Source: Leuctra nigra
Taxonomy: Eukaryota > Arthropoda > Insecta > Plecoptera > Leuctridae
DNA length: 64,000 nt
Assembly (NCBI GenBank): GCA_934045905.1
Contig: OW203768.1
Span: 6,414,316-6,478,315, forward strand
Direction: 5' to 3'
In this document: positions 12,061-24,640 of the stretch, in pieces
Position numbering within the stretch: position 1 is the first letter of the stretch
How the letters are laid out: every line of letters starts with the position of its first letter
The notes under the pieces: generated by a model
What the model was told of the DNA's origin: nothing
The model's input: only the letters and a program-made list of their open reading frames with translations
Databases searched by the model: none
Made by a program: the position numbers and the translations under genes

Positions 12061-12829
12061 TACACTTCAAAATGTTCGAATAATCGAAACATTTTTGTAT
12101 TGATGTCAACAATGTGTGAACTAGAAAAGTCGAACGTAATGCCACAAAAACGTTTTCTATGCTGTAATGATCTAAACTTAAGAAAGTAAATAAGTGAAGG
12201 TGAACTCACTGGATCTTCTACAATACAATTTTTTACACGAAAATATTCCATGTTTTTATTTTTGAAAATAACCGTATTCATTCCCGCCACATTAAAAATC
12301 ACACTTTTTACGCTACAGACATCCATGACAAGCTGGTTTTTCATGAACAATAGTCGCACAAAATAACTAGCTTTGAGTTTCGATATAACTTAATTCTTAC
12401 ATCGACTTAAATTCTACTAAATCAGTAATATTTTAATGGATAATCCGTTACGTAAATAATTTTTTTTCTGTACAATTGAAACCAAAAATGAAAGAATTGG
12501 GGTTTAAGCTATAGCTATGCTATCAATATTCTCGCCGAGTTTCGTCGTTTTAGACAATTGGTCTGTATATACCTACTTGGCGCAAGTAACGTTCATTTTA
12601 CTCTTTTGAAAACGTTACGGATTTTTTTTTTGAGTCAATAAAGGACAAATTGCCCAGTATTACCAACTCTCTTGAACGAAATTTATTTGTTTTATCAATC
12701 CAAGATTCCAACACAATGTTAGGTCATGGGGTGGACGAACCACCAACTATCTTGGGCATCTACTTCTAAGGCTGGAGCCGACTTGCCAAGTCCGACGCCC
12801 CTCCTCTATCTCCATCTCTTCGTCTTCTC

Positions 12830-13050
12830 ATTCTTTTTATAAAGATTTAAAAAATAAGAATCGAACGACTCTTTAAGAAAAAACTAATAAGAAATAAGAA
12901 AAAACTAAAAAACTAATAAAAAACTAATTTAAGAAAAAATTAGAAAAAACTAATAAATATTTTAAGAAAGTTTTTTAAAAAAGACTAAAAGTTTTTAAAA
13001 AACTTTTAAGAAAAAACTAATAAGAAAAAACTAAAAGAACTAATGTATGA
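12830..13050. repeat. Low-complexity AAGAAAAAACTAATAA tract
   Basis: Imperfect repetition of AAGAAAAAACTAATAAG-type units just upstream of the exon-1 acceptor. It contains many CTAAT/CTAAY strings, which also match insect branch-point consensus. Non-coding. Confidence 0.7.
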
Positions 13051-13103
13051 TGTCTGTGTGAACCAATGTAAGACATAAAACTAATTGCATTGGATGTTCT
13101 CAG

Positions 13104-13212
13104 ATGGTGACCAACGAGACCAGTCCCAGCGGCGAGCAGCCTGAGAATCCGACTGCGCTCAGCAAGCTGCGCCAGACGCTCTCGTCCGGGCTCATGACTG
13201 CGCAGGACAAAG
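13104..13212 (+). CDS. Exon of a RIM/Fife-type active-zone scaffold gene (exon 1 here)
   Basis: A 109-nt exon giving 36 codons plus one base, preceded by TGGATGTTCTCAG and followed by the donor G|GTAAAC. A CTAAT branch-point candidate lies about 20 nt upstream. It begins exactly with ATG and reads MVTNETSPSGEQPENP..., a polar, low-complexity stretch with a short helix-like part (ALSKLRQTLSSGLMTAQDK). Phase 1 at its end joins cleanly to the exon at 52861, and that one to 63022, which is the main evidence for reality. ATG at the exon edge may be the start codon (5' UTR exon upstream) or just an internal Met. By itself the exon has no recognisable domain; the family call comes from the zinc finger in exon 3. 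The following intron is 39.6 kb. Confidence 0.72.
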
Positions 13213-14099
13213 GTAAACAACACGACTCCTTCATCACTCGACCTTTTCTTCCAGCGGAAATTAAATTTCCAGGCATGTGCCCGCTCGCATGCCAGCCAAT
13301 GGCTTAGAATTAACTTGTGTAATTTTTCAGCAGCAAACAAAGAACGCAGAGGAATACGAAATGTTCACTTTGTTACGCGTACAAACAAAAAACTAACTGA
13401 ATCAAAGGTGGGCTTTATATATATTTTTTAATTTGTGTTGGTATTTTTTAATACTGTTTTACTCGTATTGTTTTTATATAAGCTCTGCAGCCTAACCAAA
13501 TATAAAATGTAAAGAAACATCAATGGAAAAGTATATTTCTAAGTCCAACTTTGCAATTATCCAAATGCACTGTAGACAGTAGGTATTACGAAATACGGCA
13601 TACATTTTATTAACACATTTTACATTTCATACATTTTACATTTTATTATTAACACGAAGAAAATAACATAGCACATTTTTTCTAAATTATTTGTAGTAGA
13701 ATTTAGAAACAAAAATCCATCTCTCAAAGATATTGGCTACAAAGTTATCTTCCATCTGGCCAAGCCCCTATAACAAAACTTTTCCCCCTCAACTATTTCA
13801 TTTCACTCATCATCTATATTATTCCACATTGGGCCGTGTCTATAGCATAACATTTTAAATTAAAAACATGAAATGCACGATGATCAGAGTATATCAAAAC
13901 GGGTTTCCACAGAATTCAAGAACAAATCGTAAATCTTCATTGATAACGTGATCCAGGTGTGGTGTCACATTCGTTAATAGACTCAACATCTCATTGAATC
14001 TACGCCGGTTTTAAAACTTGTTCGAAAGTGAATGAAAGCATCTTTTGACGCGGCTGAATGATATTAATTCAAAACACTCTCTTTCGTGGATGTTATTGC

Positions 14100-14610
14100 C
14101 TAGTAGAGCGAGCGTCACCACGGTACTCTTATGGCACTTTCTCTGTGTGTTTCTTTATGTTCACTGCCCAGGTCAAACCGTTCAACCAATCGATCTGACA
14201 TTTTACACAAGTACTGAAGTAATCTATGAAGTCTCTGGCATCGTTTTTGAACAGGATCCTGTGATTATTACATTTAATATGTGATTTATGAAATTTAAAC
14301 CAGAACCGATTGACCGATCAAAACTTTGCATGGTCAATCGGGACCAACATTTTAGGTATTTTTGCCAATTTTAAGGCTGAGCTGTGGTTAGTTTCAAAAG
14401 TTATTGTTATTTTAAGGACAGTTTATTCTATAATCTTGAAATATTTGAAAAATGTATAGTAAATTTTCATCCCTGCCTTCTTGATGCTTAAGTTCCAAGG
14501 CCTGTAGAGCAGCTGATACTTGCAAACGCATATCAAATCGGATGCAGTACAAAGGCTCGCTCATCAACGCGTTACACTGAGCGTTTATATATTGTGTAAC
14601 TTGCTTCCCG
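14100..14610 (+). repeat. Dispersed repeat family A, long copy
   Basis: One of the fullest copies. It starts with 'GCGAGCGTCACCACGGTACT', then 'AACCGTTCAACCAATCGATC', then 'GAACCGATTGACCGATCAAA' with 'TTTGCATGGTCA', and ends with 'GCTCGCTCATCAACGCGTTA' at about 14553-14572. Non-coding; the short ORFs in it are incidental. Confidence 0.75.
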
Positions 14611-14629
14611 TTTCCTTTAAAACACATGA

Positions 14630-17600
14630 TTTGTTTTTATGATTCACATACATCTTTGAGCCGCAAAAACAGAGCATTTTTAAAGACGAAAACAAAAATG
14701 GTGAGTAAATCCATCCCGAACCATTCATCATCAACTTACCTTCAGAGCTATCCATCTTGGATATTCCACTGGAGACAAAACTGTTGTCACCACAGACGCT
14801 ACTGATAGCAGCCTCTTGACAAATCTGTTACGTGAGGCTTCGACATGGTAGTGGATCCTCCAACGCAGTCTCAAGTGGAGAATTTATTGATTGGAAACCA
14901 ATTTCTTGCGGCTCGTAAAACATACATCTAGATGGCTGTGTTTGCCATTCTATTATCTTTTGCGCTTTCATATCTGTGTTCTCATGAGCCCAATAATCTA
15001 CGAACTGTCAACATGTCGGCTATAAAAATACATTCTTAACAAGTTTGACATATTTTTTATGATGTAAACGAAAGATTCTTGAGATATTTTTGTGACTGTA
15101 ATAATGCGTTTGTGCTTTTCTGTGTCCGTCGTAGGGACCTTTAGTTCTTTATTTTCCTTCTTAAACACAAAACACACTAATGTTTACCCTACAATTTATG
15201 ATACCTACGGACTTTCCTTTTTTTCTATAAGAACATTTCTTCGGTGACGCAATAAAACCTCGTAAGTGCCATGTGGCAAATTATTAAGAAGATACACAAT
15301 ACATGTGTTGTTGATCACTCTGTTGTGCCAATTATCAAATTTAATAATTTAAAAAGAACTTCCTTTGTAAACGATAATTTGAAAAATTTTGAAAGTAGGC
15401 ATCAATATTAAACTATGGACAGCGATCAACATGCATTTTAGACCAAAATGGAGCGCCCATGATTTTGCTCATCGCCGACGTTGGTGGTCCTAAAAGTTAT
15501 CAAAAGTAAGTCATTTTTAAATAAGTGTTACCTAATACAGGATTGAATGGATTTTTGATAACATCGTACAAATATCACTCAATTTTAAAATAGTGGTCAC
15601 AATAATATTTTTGGATCATCAACGAAGACGATGTACTGTATATAATGTTTAATTTTACTTAGCTGCAAAATGATCTAGAAGCCAGAGCATATAGTTTGTG
15701 GACATTTCGTTGTTTTATTTTTATTAGAGAGTTATGGCAGTCGTAGCAGAGCATAATCTACACCACTAATTCCTTTCAGGAAGTTGACAGTATATTATAG
15801 TTGCGATGTTGCCAGCAATTGTTCAGCTCTAATGGTGTCTGAAATGAGGTCATAGAGAAGCCACGTGGTGCTTTTTCAGCGAGGAAAGTTCAACTTTAAC
15901 TTTTCCGAAATCAAGATAAACTCACCTGATATTAATTTAACACGTCTCAAGTTTGAAAATAATGTGAGATTCCTCTTAGAAAGAATTCTTTTGATTCTTT
16001 TTTTCCCGTAACAACTAACAAGAGGGTAACACGATTTGTCAGAAAACTTTTTCCAGCAATTGTTTTCCGCGGGTTTCCTTTCCCGAGTGATTGAAACACG
16101 GGAACTTAATTCCAACACCAATCAGAAAACAGGAGCCAAGAAAATCCACCAATCAAATCCGCGATACGTTTTTTGAGTTCTCCGCCAGTTTTCACTTTGC
16201 GAAGGGATTTTTCGCCGAGAAAGGAATTCAGTAACGACACTTTTCCAACAGGGCGACAGAGAGATGAATCGATTTTGTTTTCCCGTGTAAAGAGTGAGAG
16301 AGAAAAAAGGAATATTCAACTGGACTGAACTTGAAAGTTGAAAAGAATGTTTCTTTGTGTAATGGCGTCAGTTGGCAAGGGGTTGGGGAGGTAATGGGGT
16401 ACTTTCCCTTACGCCCACCCTAAAAGCTTGGGTACGACACATTAAATAATGTGCCGAAAGAATGAGAATACCCTGAAGACGCATTACCTCTCGAAGGAAA
16501 TCGATGATACTAGAGCAAAATGTTCGATTTAGATTGAAACTCAATTTCAGTGTACAAAAAGGCAGTTTGATTCTAAAACCTAATGTTCTATTAATAATTT
16601 TGATTTCGTTTTACAACTGTTATAGCGGCCATTGAGCTTGGAAGAAAGGTTGAGCGAACTTTGTGGATGACTGTACTTCACTGTCACATCAAATAAAAAG
16701 TTTTTTTTTTTTAAACTAAATCGAAATAACTTTTGTTTTATCGTATTAAACTTTATTCTGCTAAACTATTTCAATAGAAGAGATAGCTTTAGACGAGTCC
16801 AACAAGTGCCACATAAAGCTCTAAACAACACTTTACTTAATGAAACACGTTTTAGTATGTGAGACTTTTATGCTCTGTTTATTGAGGTAGGAAAATAAGA
16901 TGGATAGAAAAATAAAACTTTATTATGTAATTGAGCTATTTTAAAACAGTGCTGTGTGAGATGATTGGCAGTCCTGATTTGAGTTAATTATGTGAGCGAG
17001 TGTGGAATTTAAAACTAAATTGGGTAAAATGAGATAGTAAGTTTTATTCAGCTATTATTTCATCAGAAGAAAATTTTCTCTATAGCAGTTTTCATGAAAA
17101 CAAACTGACTGTCTCGAAGATGAATTAAAATCGAAGGAGGTGCTAAGAGTAGTTTTATTGTACATTTTATACAATATTTGTTAAATAGCTATGTTTTTTT
17201 AACGGTAACACTTTTACTCTTTAATAGTAATTGAATTACACTTTCATATTTAATTTTCTTTTTAATTTGCCGTTTTATAAGTACGTAGAATATGGCATAC
17301 TCTATAAGAATCGGTCTAACATAATGTCAAGTCTTAAGAAAATTTGTTTACATCGTTGTTTATCGAGTTGAAATAAGAAAATTAAAATCAGTTTCTAAAC
17401 ACAATAATTGAGCTCAAATCTGACGAAAGTGAACAGTTAGGGACGTTTAACCTTTGAGTCTAATTTGGGCACAAATACTGTATTTTATTATTAAGAGTCG
17501 ACAGGACTCGCAGAAAATTTCGATTCCGATGTGAAAAAAATCTTAGAAATGCATGAAAATGCATTAGCTCTGGGTTGTACGTGACATTTGTGACATTAAA

Positions 17601-17676
17601 TCGTGTGTTGCATGTTGCATATACTGCTGTGAAGTAAGTTATTTTAATTCAAATATTGAAAACCACACAAAACCAT
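14630..17676. other. Intronic stretch, no gene seen
   Basis: AT-rich intron sequence without clear repeat structure apart from short homopolymers. A somewhat less AT-rich block lies at about 16020-16320. I see no exon with matched splice sites and no strong palindrome. Confidence 0.45.
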
Positions 17677-17974
17677 AAAAAGGCGGCCCCTACTTTTTTC
17701 TTAACGGCTTGACCGATTGTTTTCAAAATTTTACAGCTTAGAGATAAAGAGTAAATCTGTGCCTCTAGTGATCCAAAAAAATTATAAAAAATGTTTTTTC
17801 TCGTTTTGAGGTAGGCAATATATTAGTCTTTTTGGCACCACTGCCCTGAAAATTCTAAACAAAAAATTACACTTTTGGCTCACTAGAGGCACAGATTTAT
17901 TATTTATCTATAATCTGTGAAAATTTGAAGACAATCGGTAAAGCCGTTTAGAAAAAAGTAGGGGCCGCCTTTTT
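17677..17974. mobile_element. MITE-like inverted repeat, ~95-bp arms
   Basis: Arms 17677-17771 and 17880-17974 are inverted copies beginning AAAAAGGCGGCCCCTACTTT. The left arm carries 'AACGGCTTGACCGATTGTTT', the short module shared with family A and with the array at 20240-21467. About 298 bp, no ORF. Confidence 0.85.
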
Positions 17975-19250
17975 GTGCTTCATAAAACATGGATTTCATC
18001 AAGTATCGTAGACTCTTAAAAGTTGATGATAATATTGCTTAGGTGGGCTCGAGAATTTTACCCGCAAATTCAAAAGCTATGACGTATGAGCTCGATAAGA
18101 TCGAGGTCATCGGTTTTTTCATCGGTGCTCGAGGAACTAGGCTGTATTTGTTTACGCATTTTGTCACCGTTCTTCAATTTTAAAGATTATGACTTTTATA
18201 GATGATATATTTTTATTAGTTTGAAAGTTTCTTTAAGAATAGAACAATTATCCTGATGTCGCACACAAATCCAAAGTAGTAAATCTAATGTGAGTGACGA
18301 ATGAACAGTACTCGTATGCGCTAGTGTCGGAATGAACCCAGCATCACCCTGCAATCGCCGGCGGCTGATCACCCGCTTGGCTGCTTCGCCGGTCCGCGCC
18401 AGGAATTTGCATCCACCTCTCTGCTACTAGAGGAGCTAGAACAAGACCATGTCCGTCTCATTAGGCAAACAACTGCACTTCAATCGCTTGATAGTTCTCG
18501 CATAACTTCGATCAGTGAATGAAGACTTCGTACTGGCAAAACAACAAACAAATGAGATAGTTTCGATTGCATTAACGCATTCCTACAGTAATGTTTCGTT
18601 TGCAACTGACAATCTATGATGATGTTTAGATTGTTGTGAAAGCACTTAAACTATCACTATCTGCTGTGTTTGAAACATTATATTATTTCAGATTAAAAAA
18701 TTGGAACATTATTTTTAAATATATTCAAATATTGTGTATAAAAATACCACCTACACAAATTAAAGAAATACATATATTACAAATAGGTGCATTATAAATA
18801 CATTATAATCCAAATTCGATATTGTAGCTATTAAGGGTAGTGCAGCCTTTTTGTGAATCATCTACTATATCCATTATCATGATCATAATCATCGTCAACT
18901 TCCTCGTCATCATCATTACTTCACAATCATAGTGTCATTTCGTTGCAACCGTCATAAATCATGTGTTCTTTTAATCCCCTGTAATAGTGTAGTATGTACG
19001 TGTTGTTGCTATACTTATTTGCTGGAAATGCTGAGCATTCTGGCACATATTGCTGTGTAACGATCAACTTTGCGACACATAACGTATCTGCCAGTTCTGT
19101 TAAATTCAGGCTCTAGAGTCTCCTATTGCTACGCACGCTTTTGGCATACAACTCTGTTTTATGTGTTATGTTGGCTTTGTTGGACAGAACCCTTATCCTA
19201 TAACGAAAACGAATTAATTTCGTTCTGAAATCATTTCATATTATCCTTAT
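17975..19250. other. Intronic stretch with GC-rich block
   Basis: Mostly AT-rich. A compact G+C-richer block at about 18310-18440 stands out from its surroundings and could be a conserved non-coding element, though nothing in it can be named. No exon recognised. Confidence 0.4.
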
Positions 19251-19257
19251 GGCCCTT

Positions 19258-19343
19258 AAATGATTAAGATCGCAAATATTTCGTTTTCGGTACAAAATAA
19301 AATGATTAAGATCGCAAATATTTCGTTTTCGGTACAAAATAAG
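19258..19343 (+). repeat. Two-copy 43-bp tandem duplication
   Basis: The block beginning AAATGATTAAGATCGCAAAT and ending GTACAAAATA occurs twice in direct succession without visible differences, so it is a recent duplication. Confidence 0.85.
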
Positions 19344-20239
19344 GACCCACTATTCTAGAACGTTTTCCCAATTCCATTCTGATGGAATCCGATCTGTTTG
19401 ATCACATTGACATTTTTCATGGACTTTCAATAATGAACTACAAATGTTCTATTATCAACGCGTTATTACAGGCGTCTCATATGTTATATAACGCGTCTAG
19501 CTTCCAGCAAGTGTCTTGTAAAAAGCTCGAAGACAATTCGTCTGTATCGCGTCGGATGGGAAGGATGGAAGGATGATGAACTGACGCGGCGACGAACTTT
19601 CAGACTTCCTGCCATCGCGGAAAACTTGCCTCGATTTCCACGGCTCAAAAATCGATACATCAATATTCAAAGTCGAAAGTCGAGGCGTCGAACAACTCAC
19701 TTCGATTGCGTTCTTTCACGGAAGAATTTCTATAGCGGTGTTTCAATGCATCATTGTTTACTGACGTGGTTCAGAAAGCTTACGAATAGCTCATTTACAG
19801 GGAAGTGATTATTTCGATTTCTTTTATAAAAATTAAAAACGATTTATTGAAATTATAGTTCTTTCTTGAATAGATTTTTAATACAAGACTTCATGAAATT
19901 AACCATTTGAGTGAATGTAAATTACATTTTATCTAGTGGAGCGGTCGCTCCACGCCAGCCAAGTCGTACGGCGCGCGCACACTCTCATATAAAGGCTGGA
20001 GCAAACCCACTTTTACTGTAAGCATCAAAGTGGCATTTTCGGCCTACTGGATCTTAAAATTGAGAAATCTCACATTGTTGCGAAATATCTTAATTTCGAG
20101 CTATGGCCCACCCTACAACATATACCAAATTTGGGAACAATAGGTTACGCCCTTTGCGCGCTAGAGGGCCGTGAAAACAGTGTTTTAGGGCGGTTTTCAT
20201 AATAATAATCTTAGTAGTAGTAGTAGGCTGGAGCTAAAA

Positions 20240-21467
20240 TCCGGTAAACAGGCCACAGCCTAAACGGCTGAACCGATTGATCTCACATTTTTACCACGTG
20301 TGCACTTTTGGCGTCTGATTTAACCTTGTCCCCATGAATTTTTTGTGCCGCCATTTTGAAACCGGAAGTGACGTCATATCTCGTCAACGGTTGGACCGAT
20401 CGGAACGAAATTTGCGCCAATCGTTTCAGACGGTCATCTATATGGATTATCAATATCAAAAGACTGAACATTATTTTAAATAAACCGGAAATGACGTCAT
20501 GAAATTTAATATACATCGATTTGCATTTCAGCAACAACTGTTGATCCGATTGTCTTGATATTTATGTAACGTTTGTACTTTTGATATTTCATTTGACTTG
20601 TTATAAAACCAACCGGAAGCCGCCATTTTGAAACCGGAAGTGACATCATGTCTCAAAAACGGCTAAACAGATTAGAACAAAACCAGCGCTAAACGATTTA
20701 GACGGTCAACTTTATGTAATCAGTAATATTTGATGATTCAAATATCGAAACCGGAAATGACGTCACACATTTTATGACCTATACCGGAAATGACGTCATA
20801 AATATGCTAAATGACGCTAAATTCACCACTATATACTTTAAAATAGATATAAGTAAACGTACTTTGTAAATAATTATAAATTCAAGGTTGCAGTGTTCTC
20901 GGCGGCCATTTTTAAAACCGGAAGTGACGTCATATATCGTAAACGGTTGTACCGATTGCAACCTAAGTTTGGAAATGTGTTGGACTAATAATTATGAATT
21001 CAAGACGACATTATTTTCGGCCGCCATTGTTAAAACCGGAAGTGACGTCAAATATCGAAAATGGCTGTACCGATTGCAATCAAATTTTGGAAATGTGTTG
21101 TACTAATAATTATGAATTCAAGACGACATTATTTTCGGCCGCCATTGTTAAAACCGGAAGTGACGTCATATATCGAAAATGGCTGTACCGATTGCAACCA
21201 AATTTTGGAAATGTGTTGTACTAATAATTATGAATTCAAGACGACATTATTTTCGGCCGCCATTGTTAAAACCGGAAGTGACGTCATATATCAAAAACGG
21301 CTGTACCGATTGCAACCAAATTTTGGAAATGTGTAGGAGTAATAATTATGAATTCAAGACGACATTATTTTCGGCCGCCATTGCTAAAACCGGAAGTGAC
21401 GTCATATATCATAAACGGCTGGACCGATTGTAACGAAACTTAAAGCTATTCTTCTTGGATAATTATT
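20240..21467 (+). repeat. Tandem array (~118-bp units) with YY1-like + ETS + CRE motifs
   Basis: From about 20878, five units at 118-bp spacing (starts near 20878, 20996, 21114, 21232, 21350), preceded by older, more diverged units back to about 20240. Each young unit has, in order, GGCSGCCATT (complement of a YY1-like site), ACCGGAAG (ETS core) fused to TGACGTCA (perfect CRE palindrome), and 'ACCGATTGCAACC'. Perfect TGACGTCA occurs at 20369, 20492, 20758, 20791, 20925, 21043, 21161, 21279 and 21397; a variant TGACATCA is at 20641. The ORFs of 70-90 codons across it result from the periodicity, not coding selection. Regulatory function is inference. Confidence 0.85.
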
Positions 21468-21602
21468 TTAATCTTATATACCAAACGCAACTTTTCTAAG
21501 TATCCAAATCGGCATAGGCGTATTATTTTAAAGAAATAAGTTCTTGCACGGACACAAGCTGTGCTACAAGCTGTATGAATAAACTAACAAAAGAAGTGAT
21601 AT

Positions 21603-22878
21603 CCCAGAAAAAAACACTCCGTGTAAAAAAGGCAGCCAAGTCTCTTTACTTTAAAAAAATTCAACACCGAAAAGGAGTGATATCAAAAAAGGAGCCAAGT
21701 CAATGACATTTCCAAATATTTAATCGTATCTTTGAAATAAAAGTATAAACACCGAGAAATACTTTACAAAAGGACTTGGCGCATCGTTTTTTTAAAGACA
21801 TTTTTCTATTCATAAGCATGTGCCATTTATATACAACCGTCATTTTGAATGTTTAGAATAATAGGGAAACATCTTTCAATTAGGTACATATTATACATAC
21901 CTTCTGTAAAATATTTTCTATGATTATATACGCTATGAAACTTGTTGTCTATGCTTTCTATAAATATACACAATAGTTATCTTTGTAATATTGTTTCGTG
22001 GTGAATATAATTAAGTCTCATGCGTTATACCTTCTCATCATGTAACAATTTCTATTAATACACATTTTATAAAAATACATTTCACAAAGAAGACAGTCAT
22101 ATTGAATTTCTATTAAAAAATTTAACTTTATACACTTGACACTTCAAAAATATATAATTGTGTTCCATTAGTTAGTAATTATTTGACAACGTTTCATGAT
22201 TTCCTTCAGTCAAGATCAAATTATGAAAAGATACCAGTCTAATATCGCCATATTAACAGTACTGCAAGAATATGTATGAGCCCACTTCCAATTGATATGA
22301 AGGGATGTGTGTTGTGAAAAATATCCGACCGAACCGGGGCACGAACTTGGGACCTCTCACTTGCCGGGCGAGAGCTCTACCAACTGAGCTACCCGATCGG
22401 ACGGGCGGACATTAGACACAACACACTGATGAGGATCCTGACTCCTGACTCCATGGAAGTTTTCCAAAGAAACCTACATTCTCACCACTTCCAATTGTTA
22501 TGTAATTCTTTCACCCTTATATTACTTATATATTACAGCATAAAATCATGCTTCTATCGCCATTGACAAAACTATAAAATAGTCATTACTAAAAGTAGCT
22601 TGATTCATAGATTCTGGCTCTAATAGAAAGAGGAAAATGTACCTACTTGTAAATTTCTTTCCACTTTTAGGATAGAATGATGTCTTTAAAAAAACGATGC
22701 GCCAAGTCCTTTTGTAAAGTTTTTCTCGGTGTTTATACTTTTATTTCAAAGATACGATTAAATATTTGGAAATGTCATTGACTTGGCTCCTTTTTTGATA
22801 TCACTCCTTTTCGGTGTTGAATTTTTTTAAAGTAAAGAGACTTGGCTGCCTTTTTTACACGGAGTGTTTTTTTCTGGG
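21603..22878. mobile_element. Foldback element, 198-bp arms, 880-bp interior
   Basis: Arms 21603-21800 and 22681-22878 pair symmetrically as near-perfect inverted copies starting CCCAGAAAAAAACACTCC. The interior contains a tRNA-derived SINE (22318-22412) but no transposase. The inner arm end has CTTGGCGCAT, which also occurs at the inner end of the 184-916 foldback. Confidence 0.88.
22318..22412 (-). repeat. tRNA-derived SINE fragment
   Basis: On the minus strand it reads GTAGCTCAGTTGGTAGAGCT (box A), CTCGCCCGGCAAG, then AAGTTCGTGCCCC (B-box-like), in tRNA order. No matching acceptor stem and an improper anticodon loop, so it is a SINE head or tRNA pseudogene rather than a working tRNA. It is nested in the 21603-22878 foldback. 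Confidence 0.6.
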
Positions 22879-23754
22879 TATTACTTACATTTAACAATGC
22901 CAACTTTTTCACTACAGTTCCACTTATTATTCGGGGACTGGTTGCGTTACTTACTAATAAATATTCTCTGAAGAGCCGCCGAGCGATTCAACGAGTTCTT
23001 TACATTCTTATACTGGTTGAAAGTAAATTGATACTTACATATTATTTTTATTTCGTATGGTTTATTACAATTACAATAAAGTTACAAAAATTGGTAACAA
23101 ATGAGATATTAATTGATCTCTCTTACATAGTATAAAAACTTTGAACAACAGAATTAATAACTTAAATCCATATTTTTTGACAAAAATACCTGTTGTTTAA
23201 TTAGAAGTTCATGAATTACACTGAAAAGTTAGCGAAAAAGTGTAGAATTGATATTTTTTTATTAATAAAAGGATTTTTGTAAAATGACCTCCGTAGTACC
23301 AATCCAAATCTAATATAGATTCAAAGAACTGCATAATCTTTAAGAATTCATAATAGTGCTATGAGAAGGTAAAAACTTTGTTCTGGCCAACAGTATCGTG
23401 CTCATTGAATTTCAGTATTTCAATAAAACCCCGCATTACATCTTCACACACGTCTGCTTCAGTTTTAAAACTAACTTTTATTGCTGGTCGAGTTCGGTAA
23501 TCTTAACGGGAATCGTTTGTTTCCATCGGCAAGCAAACGAAGTGTAACTTTTTCAACTCCTCGTCGGTCGTAACTCCCAGTTTCATTCGGCGAAATGAAA
23601 TCGCTGTTTCACTTCTACTTTACACCAACTCGATGCACGACTTCTGTTTTCGTTCCTTTCTTCAAGATTCACACACAGAAATATGTTACAAATTGGACTC
23701 GAAGATGGCGCTTGAAATCGGTTCAATTTGACGAACTAGATTTCAATTCTATTA
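22879..23754. other. Intronic stretch, no gene seen
   Basis: AT-rich with no clear repeat. A 97-codon plus-strand ORF begins inside the foldback arm and is judged chance. Confidence 0.45.
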
Positions 23755-24640
23755 CATGATTGAGCGAGCGAAGCGAGCGTCTCCTTTTGACTCTTTTGAC
23801 ACGGACCTCTGTTTTTTTGTTGTTTTTTTTCTGCTAAATGGAGCAATAGAAATCGCACCGTTTCACCGATCGACCTGAAATTTTGCACACATGTAGAGAC
23901 AACCTTCTCAGTTTGCTGACCCCAATAAATTCATTGATTGGTTAAAATTTAAATAAACATCTCCTGATAGGCTGAAAAATGAAAATGGTCTTCGACAAAT
24001 GTGATCAACCTTATATTTTGCATGGTCATTAAGACCAACATTGTCTCTTGTTTTACAAATTTTCAGCCAAATCGTCCCATTGGTTAAAATTTAAAAAAAC
24101 ATTTCATGTGCTTTTTGAAATTTAAACCAGAACCGTTTGACCGATCAACTTAAAAATTTGCATGGTCATCGGGTCCAACATTATCTGTATTTTTGACAAT
24201 TTTCAGACTAAACTGTGTTTAAATTCAACAGTTATTGACAGTTTACGGATATTTTGCGTGTTGGCTGTCATATTTCTCGAATTTCACATTTCACGGCATC
24301 TTCGGATCTTCACTTCAAGGTTGTTAGAGCAGAAACTTTCAAACGTATATTAATATGAAACTGATATGACCGTTTAAATATTTTTTGAACGAGATCCTGT
24401 GATTTTTGTAAATTAACAAGGAATCGTTCAATCATAAAGGTTCAATCGATCAACTTAAAACTTTGCGTGGTTATTGGGACCAATATTTTAGGAATTGTTG
24501 GAGATTTTCATACAAGTCTGTGACGAAATTCAAGAATTATTGGCTTTCAAGGACATTTTCGATAAACAGAATTTCGGTTCGAGGTATTGCGCGTATCAGT
24601 GCTCGCTCATCAACGCGTTACTCAGAGCGTTTTCCTAGTG
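23755..24640 (+). repeat. Dispersed repeat family A, composite copy
   Basis: Starts with 'GAGCGAGCGAAGCGAGCGTC', then has two or three rounds of the module (for example 'CACCGATCGACCTGAAATT' near 23863, 'GAACCGTTTGACCGATCAAC' near 24129, 'TTCAATCGATCAACTTAAAA' near 24440), and ends 'GCTCGCTCATCAACGCGTTA' at about 24602-24621. It looks like partially duplicated or nested copies. Confidence 0.7.

Larger units (their letters stand above)
1..13103. other. Upstream region before first recognised exon
   Basis: AT-rich sequence without any convincing coding exon. It is either intergenic/promoter DNA or an earlier intron of the same gene; the sequence does not decide. It holds a foldback at 184-916, several MITE-like inverted repeats, dispersed repeats, SINE fragments and homopolymers listed separately, plus a GC-rich island near 11790-12060. 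The short ORFs in it are AT-rich, lack recognisable domains and often overlap repeats. Confidence 0.6.

Noticed and set aside
11889..12359. Minus-strand open frame of 156 codons across the GC-rich island
   Set aside because: No recognisable domain or splice context; it spans a sharp composition change from GC-rich to AT-rich, unlike one coding exon.
20888..21433. Four overlapping open frames of 72-91 codons
   Set aside because: Produced by the 118-bp periodicity of the tandem array; the repeated peptide has no recognisable fold and no splice or start context.
22318..22412. Functional tRNA gene
   Set aside because: No complementary acceptor stem, improper anticodon loop, and a related rearranged copy elsewhere; a SINE or tRNA pseudogene fits better.
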